Source: Dongia mobilis
Lineage (GTDB): Bacteria > Pseudomonadota > Alphaproteobacteria > Dongiales > Dongiaceae
NCBI RefSeq assembly: GCF_004363235.1
Contig: NZ_SNYW01000006.1
Span: forward strand, 558,001-622,000
Direction of reading: 5' to 3'
Length of the DNA: 64,000 bases
Numbering within the stretch: the stretch's first letter is position 1; each line of letters begins with the position of its first letter. The position numbers and the translations under genes are program-made. Below, one piece after another: positions 28,073-36,717 of this stretch. Under the pieces are notes generated by a model that was not told the DNA's origin, made no database searches, and saw only the letters and a list, made by a program, of their open reading frames with translations.

Positions 28073-29428
28073 GTGAGCAATCGAGCCAAGGGGATTATCC
28101 GCGATCAGCGACAGCACCGCTTTGCCTCGGTGACCATGCTGGTCGTCAACATTGTCGGCATCGCGGCGGCCCTGCTGGCGCTGTGGCGGTTGACGGCAGG
28201 CGATGAATCGGCGGCATTCTGGCCGCTGGCCGTGACCATTGCCGTGCTGGCCGTCAATATCGCCGCCTTCTGGCTGTTTCGCGCCTTGCGGCTGCGCAAC
28301 AGCGCCTATCGCGGCGCCTTCGTCTCGCTGATCCTCGATTCCATCGATGCCGCCGTGACGGTCTATGACGCCGACGGGCGCCTGGTCAGGGTCAATCGCG
28401 GCGCCGAGCGCCTGTCCGGCTATAGCGAGGCGGAGCTGAAGCAGCCGGAAACCTGGCGGCATATCCTCCCCGGCGGCAGCCACCAGCAGGTGATGCAGAT
28501 CGTGGCCGGCCGTCCGGCCAGCGAATACCCGATCACCAATATCAATCCCTGGGTCTCGCGCGATGGTACCGAGCGGTTGATGCGCTGGTCCAATGTCGCG
28601 CTGACCGACGACGACGGCAAGGTCGCGCTCGTCGTCTGCATCGGATTCGACATCACCGAACAGCGGCGTTTCGAAAGGGATCTCATCAACGCCAAGAACG
28701 ATGCCGTGCTGGCGAACCGCGCGAAATCCGAGTTCCTGGCTAATATGAGCCACGAATTGCGCACGCCTTTGAATGCGATCCTGGGCTTTGCGGAAGTGAT
28801 CCGCGACCAGCGCATGGGCGCCGACGCCGAGACCTATCGCTCGTATGCGGTCGACATCTACGAGAGCGGGCAACTACTGCTGCAACTGATCACCGACCTC
28901 CTCGACATGGCCAAGCTGGAATCCGGCCAGGTTGCCCTGCACGAAACCGAGCTCGACCTTGCCGACATCGTCGCCGCCTCGCGGCGCATGGTGCAGGCGC
29001 GGGCGGAGGAGGGCAGCGTACGGCTTGCCGTGGACATCGCGCCGAACCTGCCCGCCTTTCGCGGCGGCGAGCGGGCGCTGAAGCAGATCGTCCTCAATCT
29101 TCTGTCCAACGCCGTCAAATTCACGCCCCAGGGTGGCATGGCGTCAATCCGCATCGGGCTCAACGTCCAGGGCGGTGTCCAGATCGACGTCACCGACACC
29201 GGCATCGGTATCCCCCCGGAATCGATAGAACGACTGTTCCAGCCGTTCTATCAGGTCGACGCGAAGATCTCGCGGCGCTATGGCGGTACCGGACTCGGCC
29301 TCGCCATCACCAAGAAGCTGGTCGACGCCCATGAGGGGCAGATCGCGGTCTCAAGCGAGCTTGGCCGGGGTACGCGGGTGACGGTTTCCTTCCCGCCGTC
29401 GCGCACTCTGCAGCCGGTCGGCCGCTGA
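28073..29428 (+). CDS. PAS-domain sensor histidine kinase
   Basis: A 451-residue membrane kinase. Two transmembrane helices lie at about residues 17-40 and 48-72. A PAS domain (about 84-195, with VTVYDADGRLVRVNRGAERLSGYS) is followed by the HisKA dimerisation domain with phosphoacceptor H227 in FLANMSHELRTPLNAILGFAEVI, and a HATPase_c domain (N-box NLLSNAVKFTPQG, G1 DTGIGIP, G2 GTGLGLAITKKL). The start is GTG at 28073. The output resembles PleC/DivJ-type kinases that act in the alphaproteobacterial cell-cycle network, but no regulator is adjacent and the partner is unknown. A TTAACCC sequence lies 100 bp upstream. Confidence 0.92.
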   Translation: MSNRAKGIIRDQRQHRFASVTMLVVNIVGIAAALLALWRLTAGDESAAFWPLAVTIAVLAVNIAAFWLFRALRLRNSAYRGAFVSLILDSIDAAVTVYDADGRLVRVNRGAERLSGYSEAELKQPETWRHILPGGSHQQVMQIVAGRPASEYPITNINPWVSRDGTERLMRWSNVALTDDDGKVALVVCIGFDITEQRRFERDLINAKNDAVLANRAKSEFLANMSHELRTPLNAILGFAEVIRDQRMGADAETYRSYAVDIYESGQLLLQLITDLLDMAKLESGQVALHETELDLADIVAASRRMVQARAEEGSVRLAVDIAPNLPAFRGGERALKQIVLNLLSNAVKFTPQGGMASIRIGLNVQGGVQIDVTDTGIGIPPESIERLFQPFYQVDAKISRRYGGTGLGLAITKKLVDAHEGQIAVSSELGRGTRVTVSFPPSRTLQPVGR

Positions 29429-29436
29429 CAAAGGAA

Positions 29437-29472
29437 CCCGGCGCCGGGTCGCAGATAGACCCCGGCGCCGGG
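29437..29472. repeat. Pair of 12-bp palindromes after the PAS kinase gene
   Basis: CCCGGCGCCGGG occurs twice, at 29437-29448 and 29461-29472, each its own reverse complement. Together they can form a long GC-rich hairpin just after the kinase stop codon. There is no T-run, so a simple Rho-independent terminator is not proven. Confidence 0.6.
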
Positions 29473-29511
29473 TCGTGGGCCGCCAACACCTGGCCGTCAT
29501 TATCTGGCCAT

Positions 29512-29544
29512 CATCACCCGGGCATCACCCGGGCATCACCCCGG
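29512..29544. repeat. Short tandem repeat, 11 bp x 3
   Basis: CATCACCCGGG, CATCACCCGGG and CATCACCCCGG follow one another. The array lies in the 145-bp gap between the convergent kinase and PRC-barrel genes. Confidence 0.7.
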
Positions 29545-29573
29545 CATCATCGGTCGACGCCCGGACGGCATCG

Positions 29574-30116
29574 TCATTGCTGGTCCGGCGGGTTCTCTGC
29601 CGGCAGCGGCTCGACCTGCGGCTGCCGGGCGCTCTCCTCGGCCGCCTGGGCTTCCGCCGTCTTGAATGGCGGTGCCGCTTCAAGCTGCGCCTTGGAGTAG
29701 TTCACCCGGACGACATCGACCGGTTCGGGGCGCATGTCGACCTCCTCCCAATTGAGGCCGACATCCTTGGCGCCGACACCCAGGATACCGCCAACCGAGA
29801 GCACGATTCCGGTGGCCGCACCGCTGGTATCGAACAGGACGTCCTTCACCTTGCCGACCTCCTCGCCGTCGGGATTGATCACCGTGGCGCCGATCAGGTT
29901 CTCGACCCGCATCTCGGTCGGCCGCTGGGCCTCGATGATGGCTTCGGCCGGCGGCGGCGCCTGGTCGAGCGGGGCCAAGTCAGCCGGGTATTGCTCCTGG
30001 GCCGGGGGCAGCAAGGGCTCCTGGGTGCCGTCCTGCTCGAGGTTTTCCTGGGCGAGAGCGGCCGGCGCCAGTGCGACGGCGGCGATGCCGGCAAGCAGTG
30101 TCAGTCGCATCCGCAT
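29574..30116 (-). CDS. Secreted PRC-barrel domain protein
   Basis: A 180-residue protein with a signal peptide (about residues 1-23, MRMRLTLLAG to ALAQ), an acidic proline-rich linker (24-66) and a single PRC-barrel (about 67-140: LIGATVINPDGEEVGKVKDVLF then GIVLSVGGILGVG). A Gln/Pro/Glu-rich tail closes it. The PRC-barrel is a small beta domain that binds proteins or ligands; periplasmic forms are common in alphaproteobacteria, often stress induced. The ATG at 30116 is preceded by GGAGAA. It is divergent from the small stress-type membrane protein at 30444. Confidence 0.85.
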   Translation of the reverse strand: MRMRLTLLAGIAAVALAPAALAQENLEQDGTQEPLLPPAQEQYPADLAPLDQAPPPAEAIIEAQRPTEMRVENLIGATVINPDGEEVGKVKDVLFDTSGAATGIVLSVGGILGVGAKDVGLNWEEVDMRPEPVDVVRVNYSKAQLEAAPPFKTAEAQAAEESARQPQVEPLPAENPPDQQ

Positions 30117-30443
30117 GTCGATTCTCCATGGCTTTGGGTTGCATCGGTTGCCACGCGCCGGCCCGCCGGCCGGCCCGTTCCAGAGGTCCCGGCCGCAGAT
30201 CCTGCGATGCCGGTCCCATGGCAGCCGAATGCGCCTGCCAGGAACACGTTCCAATACCCGTGGCGTCGATTGCAGATCGGTCACCAAGGCGTGGCAAAGG
30301 GGGTTCCGGCCGGTGACAAAGCCGGGACATGGCGCGCAACTAAGCTTTGGCCTAGAATCACCCAGCTACATTCGGGCATTGGGGCAGCCGACACCGTGCG
30401 GTAAGGTGGCGGCCGCGGCAAACAAACGATGGGGGAATTGCAG
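30117..30443. other. Divergent intergenic region, stress-type genes
   Basis: This 327-bp gap separates the PRC-barrel gene (minus) from the GlsB-like gene (plus). I see no gene or RNA in it. At 30241-30267 it reads GGAAC, 18 bases, CGTC, one base off the GGAAC-N18-CGTT pattern of general stress (EcfG-type) promoters of alphaproteobacteria, oriented toward the GlsB-like gene. GGAAC is also one arm of an inverted repeat GGAACACGTTCC. The rest is GC-rich with no further pattern. Confidence 0.35.
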
Positions 30444-30692
30444 ATGGGGTGGCTGTCCTGGATCCTGTTCGGCCTGATCGCCGGTATCGTGGCCAAGTTC
30501 ATCATGCCGGGCCGCGATCCCGGCGGCTTCGTGATCACGATCCTGATTGGGATTGCAGGCGCCTTTGTCGGCGGCTGGCTGGCCACCCAGCTGGGGCTTG
30601 GCAGCATCACCGGCTTCGACATTCGCAGCTTCATCATCGCCGTGGCCGGCGCCCTCATCCTGTTGTTCGCCTATCGCCGCCTGCGTTCCTGA
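30444..30692 (+). CDS. GlsB/YeaQ/YmgE-family stress membrane protein
   Basis: An 82-residue protein with three transmembrane helices (MGWLSWILFGLIAGIVAKFI, then a second and third hydrophobic segment) and the family signature GLIAGIVAKFIMPGRDPGGF followed by GAFVGGWLA. These small 'transglycosylase-associated' proteins are widespread and often induced by stress; their function is not settled. I start it at 30444 because GGGGGA lies 7 bp upstream; the in-frame ATG at 30429 has no ribosome site. Confidence 0.88.
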   Translation: MGWLSWILFGLIAGIVAKFIMPGRDPGGFVITILIGIAGAFVGGWLATQLGLGSITGFDIRSFIIAVAGALILLFAYRRLRS

Positions 30693-30708
30693 GGCGCGTT
30701 CCTGCGCC

Positions 30709-31257
30709 ATGGCACCGGGCCAGGAAGGGGACCAGAAACTGCCCGATTTCTGCGTCATCGACGCGGCGGTGGCGGAGGTGCCGTTCCGTTCGCCGCGGGT
30801 GGCCCATCTCTACCGCTACTGGCGCGAGCTGTGCGGCGGGCGACAGATGCCGAGCCGTGTCGATCTAGACCCCGCTGCCATCCGCGACCTGCTGCCCTAC
30901 CTTTTGCTGGTTGATATGGTTGGCACACCGCCGCGGGCGCGCTATCGCGTGGTTGGTACCGTTATCGTCGAGATGGCCAAATTTGATTTCACCGGCCTCT
31001 TCGCCGACGAGATCGACTTCAAGGAATCCGAGGAATTCGATTACGGCGGCGCTTACGCAAATGTTGCCTCCTGGGGCAAACCGGGCCTTGGCCATTCGGC
31101 CATGCTGGTCGAGGGTTTCAAGTCGCGCTGGGTCGAGTTCGTCATCTGCCCGCTGTCCGAGGATGGTCAAACGGTATCGCAATGCGTCGCGCTGGAGGAT
31201 TACGAGCCGACCGACCTGATCGAGCGCGATTCCATGATCCCGGCGGTCCGGCGCTGA
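30709..31257 (+). CDS. PAS_5-type single-domain sensory protein
   Basis: A 182-residue soluble protein. The core LYRYWRELCGGRQMPSR then LLPYLLLVDMV and RYRVVGT is the pattern of the alphaproteobacterial PAS_5 family, which has a PAS fold and no attached output domain. Members are abundant in Rhodospirillales. The ligand is unknown. It starts 16 bp after the GlsB-like gene and may be cotranscribed with it. The ORF ends 7 bp before the end of the convergent HAD gene. Confidence 0.8.
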   Translation: MAPGQEGDQKLPDFCVIDAAVAEVPFRSPRVAHLYRYWRELCGGRQMPSRVDLDPAAIRDLLPYLLLVDMVGTPPRARYRVVGTVIVEMAKFDFTGLFADEIDFKESEEFDYGGAYANVASWGKPGLGHSAMLVEGFKSRWVEFVICPLSEDGQTVSQCVALEDYEPTDLIERDSMIPAVRR

Positions 31258-31264
31258 GTGCCGG

Positions 31265-31963
31265 TCAGGCAATCGCCGGCTGGCGTCCGGCGACGAAGGG
31301 GCGGATGCGGGAATCGTGAAAGTCGGCGATGGCAAAGGTGGCCCCGGCATCGACCAGTGCCGCCTCGGACAGCGTCGTCATCAGTCCCAGTACGGGCAAT
31401 CCAGCCCTGCTGCCGGCGACAATGCCCGAAGGCGAGTCTTCGAACACGACCGATTGTGACGCTGCGGCTCCGAGACGCTCCAAAGCCGTCAGATAGGGCA
31501 GCGGATGCGGTTTCATCTCCGGCAATTCGTCGGCGATGACAATGGTGGCAAAGCGATCGGCCAGCCGCAGTGCGGCCAGCACCAGATCGGCGTTCCGGCG
31601 TGGTGCATTGGTGACGACTGCGCTGCGGATTCCCCGCGCATCGGCCCAGTCGAGCAGGGAGATGAGGCCCGCGATCGGCGTAAGGCCGGCACCCGGCTGT
31701 GGCGCGGCCTCGGCCAGGCGCCGGGTAAGGCTCCGATAGGCTTCTTCCTTCTCCGCCAGCAGCCGCATGGCCTCGGCCGTTGGCAAGGCCGGCAGCAGCT
31801 CGGCGGCGATGGCGGCGTTCGCCCTGCCCATCACCCGCTTCACATAGTCCGCCCTGTCGAGCTGGATGCCATGCCCCGCCAGAACCTCATTGAACGCGGC
31901 AATATGCAGATGGTCGGTATCGACGAGCGTGCCGTCGAGATCGAACAGGAGGGCGGCATTCAT
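31265..31963 (-). CDS. HAD-IA family phosphatase/phosphomutase-like hydrolase
   Basis: A 232-residue haloacid dehalogenase-superfamily protein. Motif I is LLFDLDGTLVDTD (the first D is the nucleophile), motif II VVTNAPR, motif III the K in EMKPHPLPYL and motif IV VFEDSPSGI. A helical cap domain lies at about residues 16-80. The cap sequence resembles beta-phosphoglucomutase/phosphoglycolate-type members, but the substrate cannot be assigned. The ATG at 31963 is used; the frame continues upstream but in sequence unlike coding. The gene is separated from the HPP gene by 52 bp on the same strand. Confidence 0.9.
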   Translation of the reverse strand: MNAALLFDLDGTLVDTDHLHIAAFNEVLAGHGIQLDRADYVKRVMGRANAAIAAELLPALPTAEAMRLLAEKEEAYRSLTRRLAEAAPQPGAGLTPIAGLISLLDWADARGIRSAVVTNAPRRNADLVLAALRLADRFATIVIADELPEMKPHPLPYLTALERLGAAASQSVVFEDSPSGIVAGSRAGLPVLGLMTTLSEAALVDAGATFAIADFHDSRIRPFVAGRQPAIA

Positions 31964-32015
31964 TGGCGTCAATCCTGGAATGAAGGGCGTATTTGCGCAG
32001 TCGCGCCGGCTCACG

Positions 32016-33197
32016 CTAGATCGAATAGTCGATCCTTGCCACCAGCGCACGGGCGAGTGCAGCCAGCAAGTCGGTCTGCGTGATGAGGCCGCAAACGCCG
32101 CCGTTCTCGTCGGTGATGACGACTGCATGGCTGCGGCCGTCGCTGAGTCGGGGCACCAGATTCATGGCGAGTTCGTTAAGTGGCGCAGTGGCGGCCGGCG
32201 AGGCAAGCGCAGCAACCGTGGCGTCTTCGCCACCGGCCGCCAGTTCGCGCAGGCCGACGCTGCCCAGCAACCTGCCGTCGCTGTCGACCACCGGAAGGGT
32301 CCGGACGTTGTGCCGCAGCAACAGGTCGCGGGCGGCAGCCGGCGCCGCATTGCCGGCGACCGTCACCACATCGCGCGACATGATTTCCTGGCAGGCCAGG
32401 TTGCTATGCGCCCGCAGCAGGGCCTGGTGCTCGACCTCACGGAACAGCCGGTCGAGATCGGCCCGGTCGATATCGAAGGTCTCGTCGAGCCGCGCCAGAG
32501 CGGCGTCGATATCCGCCGCCTGGAATCCGGCGCGCAACTGTGGCGGCAGGTCGCCCGTCCCCCGCGTATTGGCCGGGGCAGGTGGCGCAACATGCGGGTA
32601 GGCGCGACGGGTGAAGCGGTGTACCGCGATGCCGATGGCGACCAGCAGCAATGAATTGGCCCCGACCGGAATGAAAGGATAGAGCAGACCGGCGCCGGCC
32701 ACTGTTTGCCCGCCGAGCACGGCCGACAGCGCCGCGGCGCCGCCCGGCGGATGCAGCGAACGGGTCAGGGACATGGCAAGGAAAGCAAGGGCGACGGCGA
32801 TTCCCGCGGCAAATGACGGGTCCGGCACCATATGGCCAATGGCGACGCCAACGGCAGCCGAGATCGTATTGCCACCGATGATCGGCCATGGCTGGGCCAT
32901 GGGGCTCGCCGGCACGGCGAAAAGGAGCAGGGCAGACGCGCCCACCGGCGCCACCAGGAAGGGCAAATGCAGCCAGTCACCAAGCACCGCATGGCTGAGG
33001 TAGCTGGTGGCGGCAACGCCGATAAGGACGCCGAGACAGCCAATGAGCCGCTCGCGCAAGGTGGCGCCGGCAAGGATCGGGGCAAACAGACGCCATGGCC
33101 GGCGAAGCGGCAAGGCGGAATCTGGTTGGAGTGGGGGCTGGCTGGGCGTTGACATTGCGACTTGGCTGAACTCGGGAGGGAACCGAGCCGCAACCAT
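32016..33197 (-). CDS. HPP-family membrane protein with CBS pair
   Basis: A 393-residue protein: an N-terminal HPP integral membrane domain (about residues 45-195, four to five helices with FLVAPVGASALLLFAVP and SLHPPGGAAAL carrying the HPP motif), and a C-terminal pair of CBS domains (about 270-385, MSRDVVTVAGNAAPAAARDLLL and NGGVCGLITQTDLL). HPP proteins of plants and cyanobacteria have been linked to nitrite transport; the CBS pair usually binds adenine nucleotides. The start may be 33197 or the ATG at 33155 (MSTPSQPPLQ). No partner is evident nearby. Confidence 0.88.
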   Translation of the reverse strand: MVAARFPPEFSQVAMSTPSQPPLQPDSALPLRRPWRLFAPILAGATLRERLIGCLGVLIGVAATSYLSHAVLGDWLHLPFLVAPVGASALLLFAVPASPMAQPWPIIGGNTISAAVGVAIGHMVPDPSFAAGIAVALAFLAMSLTRSLHPPGGAAALSAVLGGQTVAGAGLLYPFIPVGANSLLLVAIGIAVHRFTRRAYPHVAPPAPANTRGTGDLPPQLRAGFQAADIDAALARLDETFDIDRADLDRLFREVEHQALLRAHSNLACQEIMSRDVVTVAGNAAPAAARDLLLRHNVRTLPVVDSDGRLLGSVGLRELAAGGEDATVAALASPAATAPLNELAMNLVPRLSDGRSHAVVITDENGGVCGLITQTDLLAALARALVARIDYSI

Positions 33198-33375
33198 GCG
33201 TCATCCGCCAATTCATCCGCAATCCGGCAGTGTGCAGGGCACACCAGCCATTAATGCAGGGCTGGCACAGGCGGGAGCCAGTCGCGCAGCGCATCCACAT
33301 GGCTGGCGCGTGGCTGGACGGAACGCGGATTTCCCGACACCATGTGCGCCAACAGGCGCAATCGAGCGGACCACC

Positions 33376-33921
33376 ATGGAGCAGGACAAGCTACCGCAAC
33401 GCATCCACCTGGCGCTCGAACTCCTAGCACCTCTCGCCGGGGACCGGCTGCTGGAGTTGGGTTGCGGGCCCGGGATAGCGGCGATCGGCTGCGCGCAACG
33501 GACCGAAGTTGCCTCCTATCTTGGCATTGACCGATCGCCGACAGCGATAGCGAGGGCCAGGAAGGCCGTTTCTACTTCCGGACTCCCGGATGCCAGGCGC
33601 TCCCGCCTTGCCTTTCGCCAAGCGGCTGTTGCCGCGTTCAACCCGGGCGCCATGAAGTTTGATCGGATCTTCGCCATCAACCTCAACCTGTTCTGGCTGG
33701 ATGCCGGGCGGGAACTGGCCGCAATCAAGGGCTGCCTGACGCGTCGGGGGCGCCTGCTATTGTTCTTCGAGCCACCCGTGGCCGCCAAGTGTCGCCGCAT
33801 CGTATCGGGCTGCGAGGCACAACTGGCGGCGGGCGGGTTTGCCATGATGGATATCCATGAATTGCGGGGTGGGGTGGCGCCCTTCGTTGCCATCGCCGCC
33901 GCGCCGACCGGCGCAAGCTGA
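33376..33921 (+). CDS. Class I SAM-dependent methyltransferase
   Basis: A 181-residue protein with a Rossmann methyltransferase fold. Motif I is LLELGCGPGIAAIG, motif II YLGIDRSPTAIARA and the motif IV region DRIFAINLNLFWLD, with GRLLLFFEPP following. It is short, with no extra domain, so it is a small-molecule type rather than an RNA enzyme, but the substrate is unknown. It is divergent from the HPP gene with about 180 bp between. The next plus-strand gene is a small membrane protein 109 bp downstream. Confidence 0.85.
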   Translation: MEQDKLPQRIHLALELLAPLAGDRLLELGCGPGIAAIGCAQRTEVASYLGIDRSPTAIARARKAVSTSGLPDARRSRLAFRQAAVAAFNPGAMKFDRIFAINLNLFWLDAGRELAAIKGCLTRRGRLLLFFEPPVAAKCRRIVSGCEAQLAAGGFAMMDIHELRGGVAPFVAIAAAPTGAS

Positions 33922-34030
33922 GCGGGGGTTTCCCGATGTGAACGAGTCTCCCGCATTGCCTGATGCAAAGCAGACTGGTCGGTGGGACGATCCTGCTGCG
34001 GCACGGCCCCATTGCAGGAGAGCGAAAACA

Positions 34031-34222
34031 ATGGCCAGCAGGAAGGTACATAGCTTCTACATCGCCGTCGGGTTCGTCGCCCTCATCTGCGCCGGGTCGG
34101 CGGCATTGGCAGCTTGGCGTTCCGTCCAGGATCTGCCACAGCACGTGCAACTGGCGTCGGCCGGCTCGGCACAACTGGTCGCCCTCTACACGTTCGACGG
34201 GATGCGTATCGTCCGGCGATAG
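34031..34222 (+). CDS. Small membrane protein, unknown
   Basis: A 63-residue product with one N-terminal hydrophobic segment (about residues 8-28, FYIAVGFVALICAGSAALAAW) and a hydrophilic tail. AGGAG lies at 34016-34020, 10 bp before the ATG, which supports it as a real gene. It could be a secreted or anchored micropeptide. No relative is recognised. It lies between a methyltransferase and an MFS gene on the same strand. Confidence 0.5.
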   Translation: MASRKVHSFYIAVGFVALICAGSAALAAWRSVQDLPQHVQLASAGSAQLVALYTFDGMRIVRR

Positions 34223-34314
34223 TCTGAAACACGAGGCTGCCGAGGGCTTGCGTCGATACCGGCGGTCGGACCAGAATGCGCCGCTCCCCGCCCCCGCCCT
34301 CGGGACCGGATTCG

Positions 34315-35550
34315 ATGTCGACCAAGCCCACCATGATCTCGGTCCTGCGGAACAGGGATTTCCTGTTCCTCGAGATCAACGCTTTCTTCGGCAATCTCGC
34401 CGCCGAGATCCTGATCGTCGCGGTCACCTGGATGATCTATGACCGCACGCAGGATCCGGTCCTGCTCGGCCTGACCGGCATCGTCCAGTTCCTGCCCTTT
34501 CTCTGCCTGGTGCTGGTGACGGGCTCGGTCGCCGACCGCTATTCGCGCCGCAACATCATCGCAGCGTCCATGGTGGTCGAATTCGTCGCCATGCTGGGCA
34601 TCGCGCTGGTATCGGAAAGTGCGACAACAGACGTCTGGCCGATCATGGCCTTGCTGGCACTCCTGGCCGTGGGGCGCGCCTTCTTCACGCCGGCGGCGCG
34701 GGCGCTGGCACCCAATCTGGTGCGGCGCGACGAGATCGGCGCCGCCATCGCCTGCTCGACCGCCACCTGGCAGTTCTGCTCGATCGCCGGGCCGGCGCTG
34801 GGCGGGCTGCTCTATGGCATCTCGTCACTCTTCGCCTTTATGACCGCCCTGGCCATGGTCGCCCTGGCGACCGTGGCGACGCTCATGATCCGGCCGGTGC
34901 CGCAGCGCGAGGTGGGCGAGCATGGCATGCTGGCCTCGCTTCTTGGCGGGGTGCGCTACATGAAGGCCGAGAAGATCGTGCTCGGCGCCACGACGCTCGA
35001 TCTATTTGCGGTCCTCTTCGGTACCACCATCATCCTGCTGCCGATCTATGCCCGCGACATCCTGATGGCGGGGCCGTGGGAACTGGGTGTCCTGCGGGCG
35101 GCGATCGGTGTAGGCGCGCTGTTGATGGCCCTTGCCCTCGGCCTCTATCCGATCCGCCGCCGTGCCGGGCATCTGATGTTCGCCGCCGTCGCCATCTTCG
35201 GCCTCGGCACAATCGTGTTTGGCTTTTCGACCTCGCTCATCCTCTCCGCCCTGGCGCTGGCCCTGATGGGCGCCAGCGACATGGTCAGCGTTTATATCCG
35301 CGAGGTGCTGATCCAGCTATGGACACCGGACGAACTCAGGGGGCGAGTCGGCGCGGTTAATTCGGTGCTCATCAACGCCTCCAATGAACTGGGTACTTTC
35401 CGGGCCGGCATCGCCGCCGGGGCCATCGGGCCGGTGGCAGCGACAGTCCTCGGCGGAATCTGCACCCTGGCCGTCACCGGCCTCTGGATGTGGTGGTTCC
35501 CCAAGCTGCGCCAGGCCGACGACATATCTGGCGCCGACAGCGGCAAATAG
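34315..35550 (+). CDS. MFS transporter, MFS_3/EntS-like
   Basis: A 411-residue, 12-helix major facilitator. The opening RNRDFLFLEINAFFGNLAAEILIVAVTW and the motif VADRYSRRNIIAAS between helices 2 and 3, with GRAFFTPAARALAPNLV, are typical of the branch that includes the enterobactin exporter EntS. The C-terminal half has TPDELRGRVGAVNSVLI, again conserved in this branch. I start at the ATG at 34315 (MSTKPTMISV); the in-frame ATG at 34276 has no better ribosome site. The substrate is unknown; siderophore genes are not nearby. Confidence 0.9.
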   Translation: MSTKPTMISVLRNRDFLFLEINAFFGNLAAEILIVAVTWMIYDRTQDPVLLGLTGIVQFLPFLCLVLVTGSVADRYSRRNIIAASMVVEFVAMLGIALVSESATTDVWPIMALLALLAVGRAFFTPAARALAPNLVRRDEIGAAIACSTATWQFCSIAGPALGGLLYGISSLFAFMTALAMVALATVATLMIRPVPQREVGEHGMLASLLGGVRYMKAEKIVLGATTLDLFAVLFGTTIILLPIYARDILMAGPWELGVLRAAIGVGALLMALALGLYPIRRRAGHLMFAAVAIFGLGTIVFGFSTSLILSALALALMGASDMVSVYIREVLIQLWTPDELRGRVGAVNSVLINASNELGTFRAGIAAGAIGPVAATVLGGICTLAVTGLWMWWFPKLRQADDISGADSGK

Positions 35551-35729
35551 GATTGGCGGCGCGGGGGATAGGCGGCCCAGCAGGGCGAAGCTGCCAGGAA
35601 GATATTGCCATCGCCGCTTGCGCCGGCCGTTAACCCGGTAGAAACGAATGTCCGGGCATCCTGCCGCCCGACCATTCAAGGAAGTGTTGGACAGCTTCAG
35701 CTTCGGCGGTCGGTGCCAAATTGACTGAG

Positions 35730-36506
35730 ATGATCCTGACCCGTCGCCGCCTTCTACTTGCCGCCGGCATGATGGCCGCATTCGGCGGCCGGCCCGCCAG
35801 GGCACATGCCAAGCTCACCATCGCCTATCCCGACAAATCCCCGCCCAATTCCTGGGTGGCGGAGGATGGCCGCATGCAAGGCATCCTGGTCGATCTGACG
35901 GCCGAACTGGCGCGCCTTGCCGGCTATGATTTCGTGGCCAAGCCGCTACCCCTGCCACGCGTCCAGGCCGAGGTCGAGAGCGGCGCCGTCGACGGCATGT
36001 GCCTGGTCGTGACGCCGGCGCGTCTGCGCTATGCGGCGCCGACGGCCGAACCGCTGACCGCCGGCAATGTCACCCTGTTCGTGCGGCGCGACAATCCGAT
36101 GCGCGACCGGTTGGCGGCGGTGCAATCGCTCGATGACCTGGCCGCGACCGGAGCCACGGTCATCGCCAGCGAGGGCAATGGCTGGATCCGCGCCAATGTG
36201 GAAAGCCGCGGCATCCGCACGGTCTTTGCGAACGGCACCATCGGCACGGTGCGCATGCTGGTGGGCGGACGCGGCGACGTCATCGCCGACATGTCGCACC
36301 AGATCAGATTTCTGCTGGAAGAAGTGGCAGGCGGCGAGGCGGTCGAGAAACTGCCGGCGGTGATGGACGTGGTCGATTGGCACCTGCTGATCAGCCGTAA
36401 ATCGCCGGTCTTCGCCGATCTGCAGCGCCTCGACGAGGCCAACCGGGTCATGCAGGCATCGGGCCTTGCCAGCAGCATTTTCGAGAAATACGGCATCAAG
36501 GTGTGA
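35730..36506 (+). CDS. Periplasmic solute-binding protein, SBP_bac_3 family
   Basis: A 258-residue amino-acid-type binding protein. It has a signal peptide with an RRR stretch (TRRRLLLAAG) that may use the Tat route, and a cleavage near ARAHA. The two lobes follow the SBP_bac_3 pattern, with KLTIAYPDKSPPNSW at the ligand site and GILVDLTAELARLAGYDF near the start. There is no attached permease. I start it at the ATG at 35730; a TTG 9 bp upstream is possible. The orphan amino-acid ATPase at 27131 is too far away to assume a pairing. Confidence 0.85.
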   Translation: MILTRRRLLLAAGMMAAFGGRPARAHAKLTIAYPDKSPPNSWVAEDGRMQGILVDLTAELARLAGYDFVAKPLPLPRVQAEVESGAVDGMCLVVTPARLRYAAPTAEPLTAGNVTLFVRRDNPMRDRLAAVQSLDDLAATGATVIASEGNGWIRANVESRGIRTVFANGTIGTVRMLVGGRGDVIADMSHQIRFLLEEVAGGEAVEKLPAVMDVVDWHLLISRKSPVFADLQRLDEANRVMQASGLASSIFEKYGIKV

Positions 36507-36534
36507 CGCGGCGGCATCGATGGCCGGCCGAAAA

Positions 36535-36559
36535 CGAAAAAGCCGCCCTTGCGGCGGCT
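36535..36559 (-). terminator. Rho-independent terminator of the tRNA-Ala gene
   Basis: On the minus strand a 7-bp stem (36553-36559 with 36541-36547) and five-base loop are followed by a T-rich tract (TTTTTCGTTTT on the minus strand, 36541 and below). It sits 15 bp beyond the tRNA 3' end. Confidence 0.8.
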
Positions 36560-36574
36560 CAAATCCCTCAGCTT

Positions 36575-36650
36575 TGGTGGACCCGATCAGAATCGAACTG
36601 ACGACCTCCTCATTGCGAACGAGGCGCTCTCCCAACTGAGCTACGGGCCC
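36575..36650 (-). tRNA. tRNA-Ala (anticodon CGC)
   Basis: A 76-nt cloverleaf folds on the minus strand. The acceptor stem GGGCCCG pairs with CGGGTCC, giving the G3:U70 wobble that is the alanine identity element. The D stem is GCTC/GAGC, the anticodon stem CCTCG/TGAGG, the anticodon loop TTCGCAA with CGC at positions 34-36, and the T arm GTCAG-TTCGATT-CTGAT. The discriminator is A and CCA is encoded. It reads GCG codons, which are common in this GC-rich genome. Confidence 0.95.
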
Positions 36651-36688
36651 ACCCGCTGGGAATCCGGGGGGTGCCCGGAACCGGGCGG

Positions 36689-36717
36689 AATATGGTGGCG
36701 CCGCCGGAATTAGTCAA
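36689..36717 (-). promoter_or_regulatory. Sigma-70-type promoter of the tRNA-Ala gene
   Basis: On the minus strand TTGACT (36717-36712), 17 bases, CATATT (36694-36689). The predicted start is about 30 bp before the mature tRNA 5' end. Confidence 0.65.
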
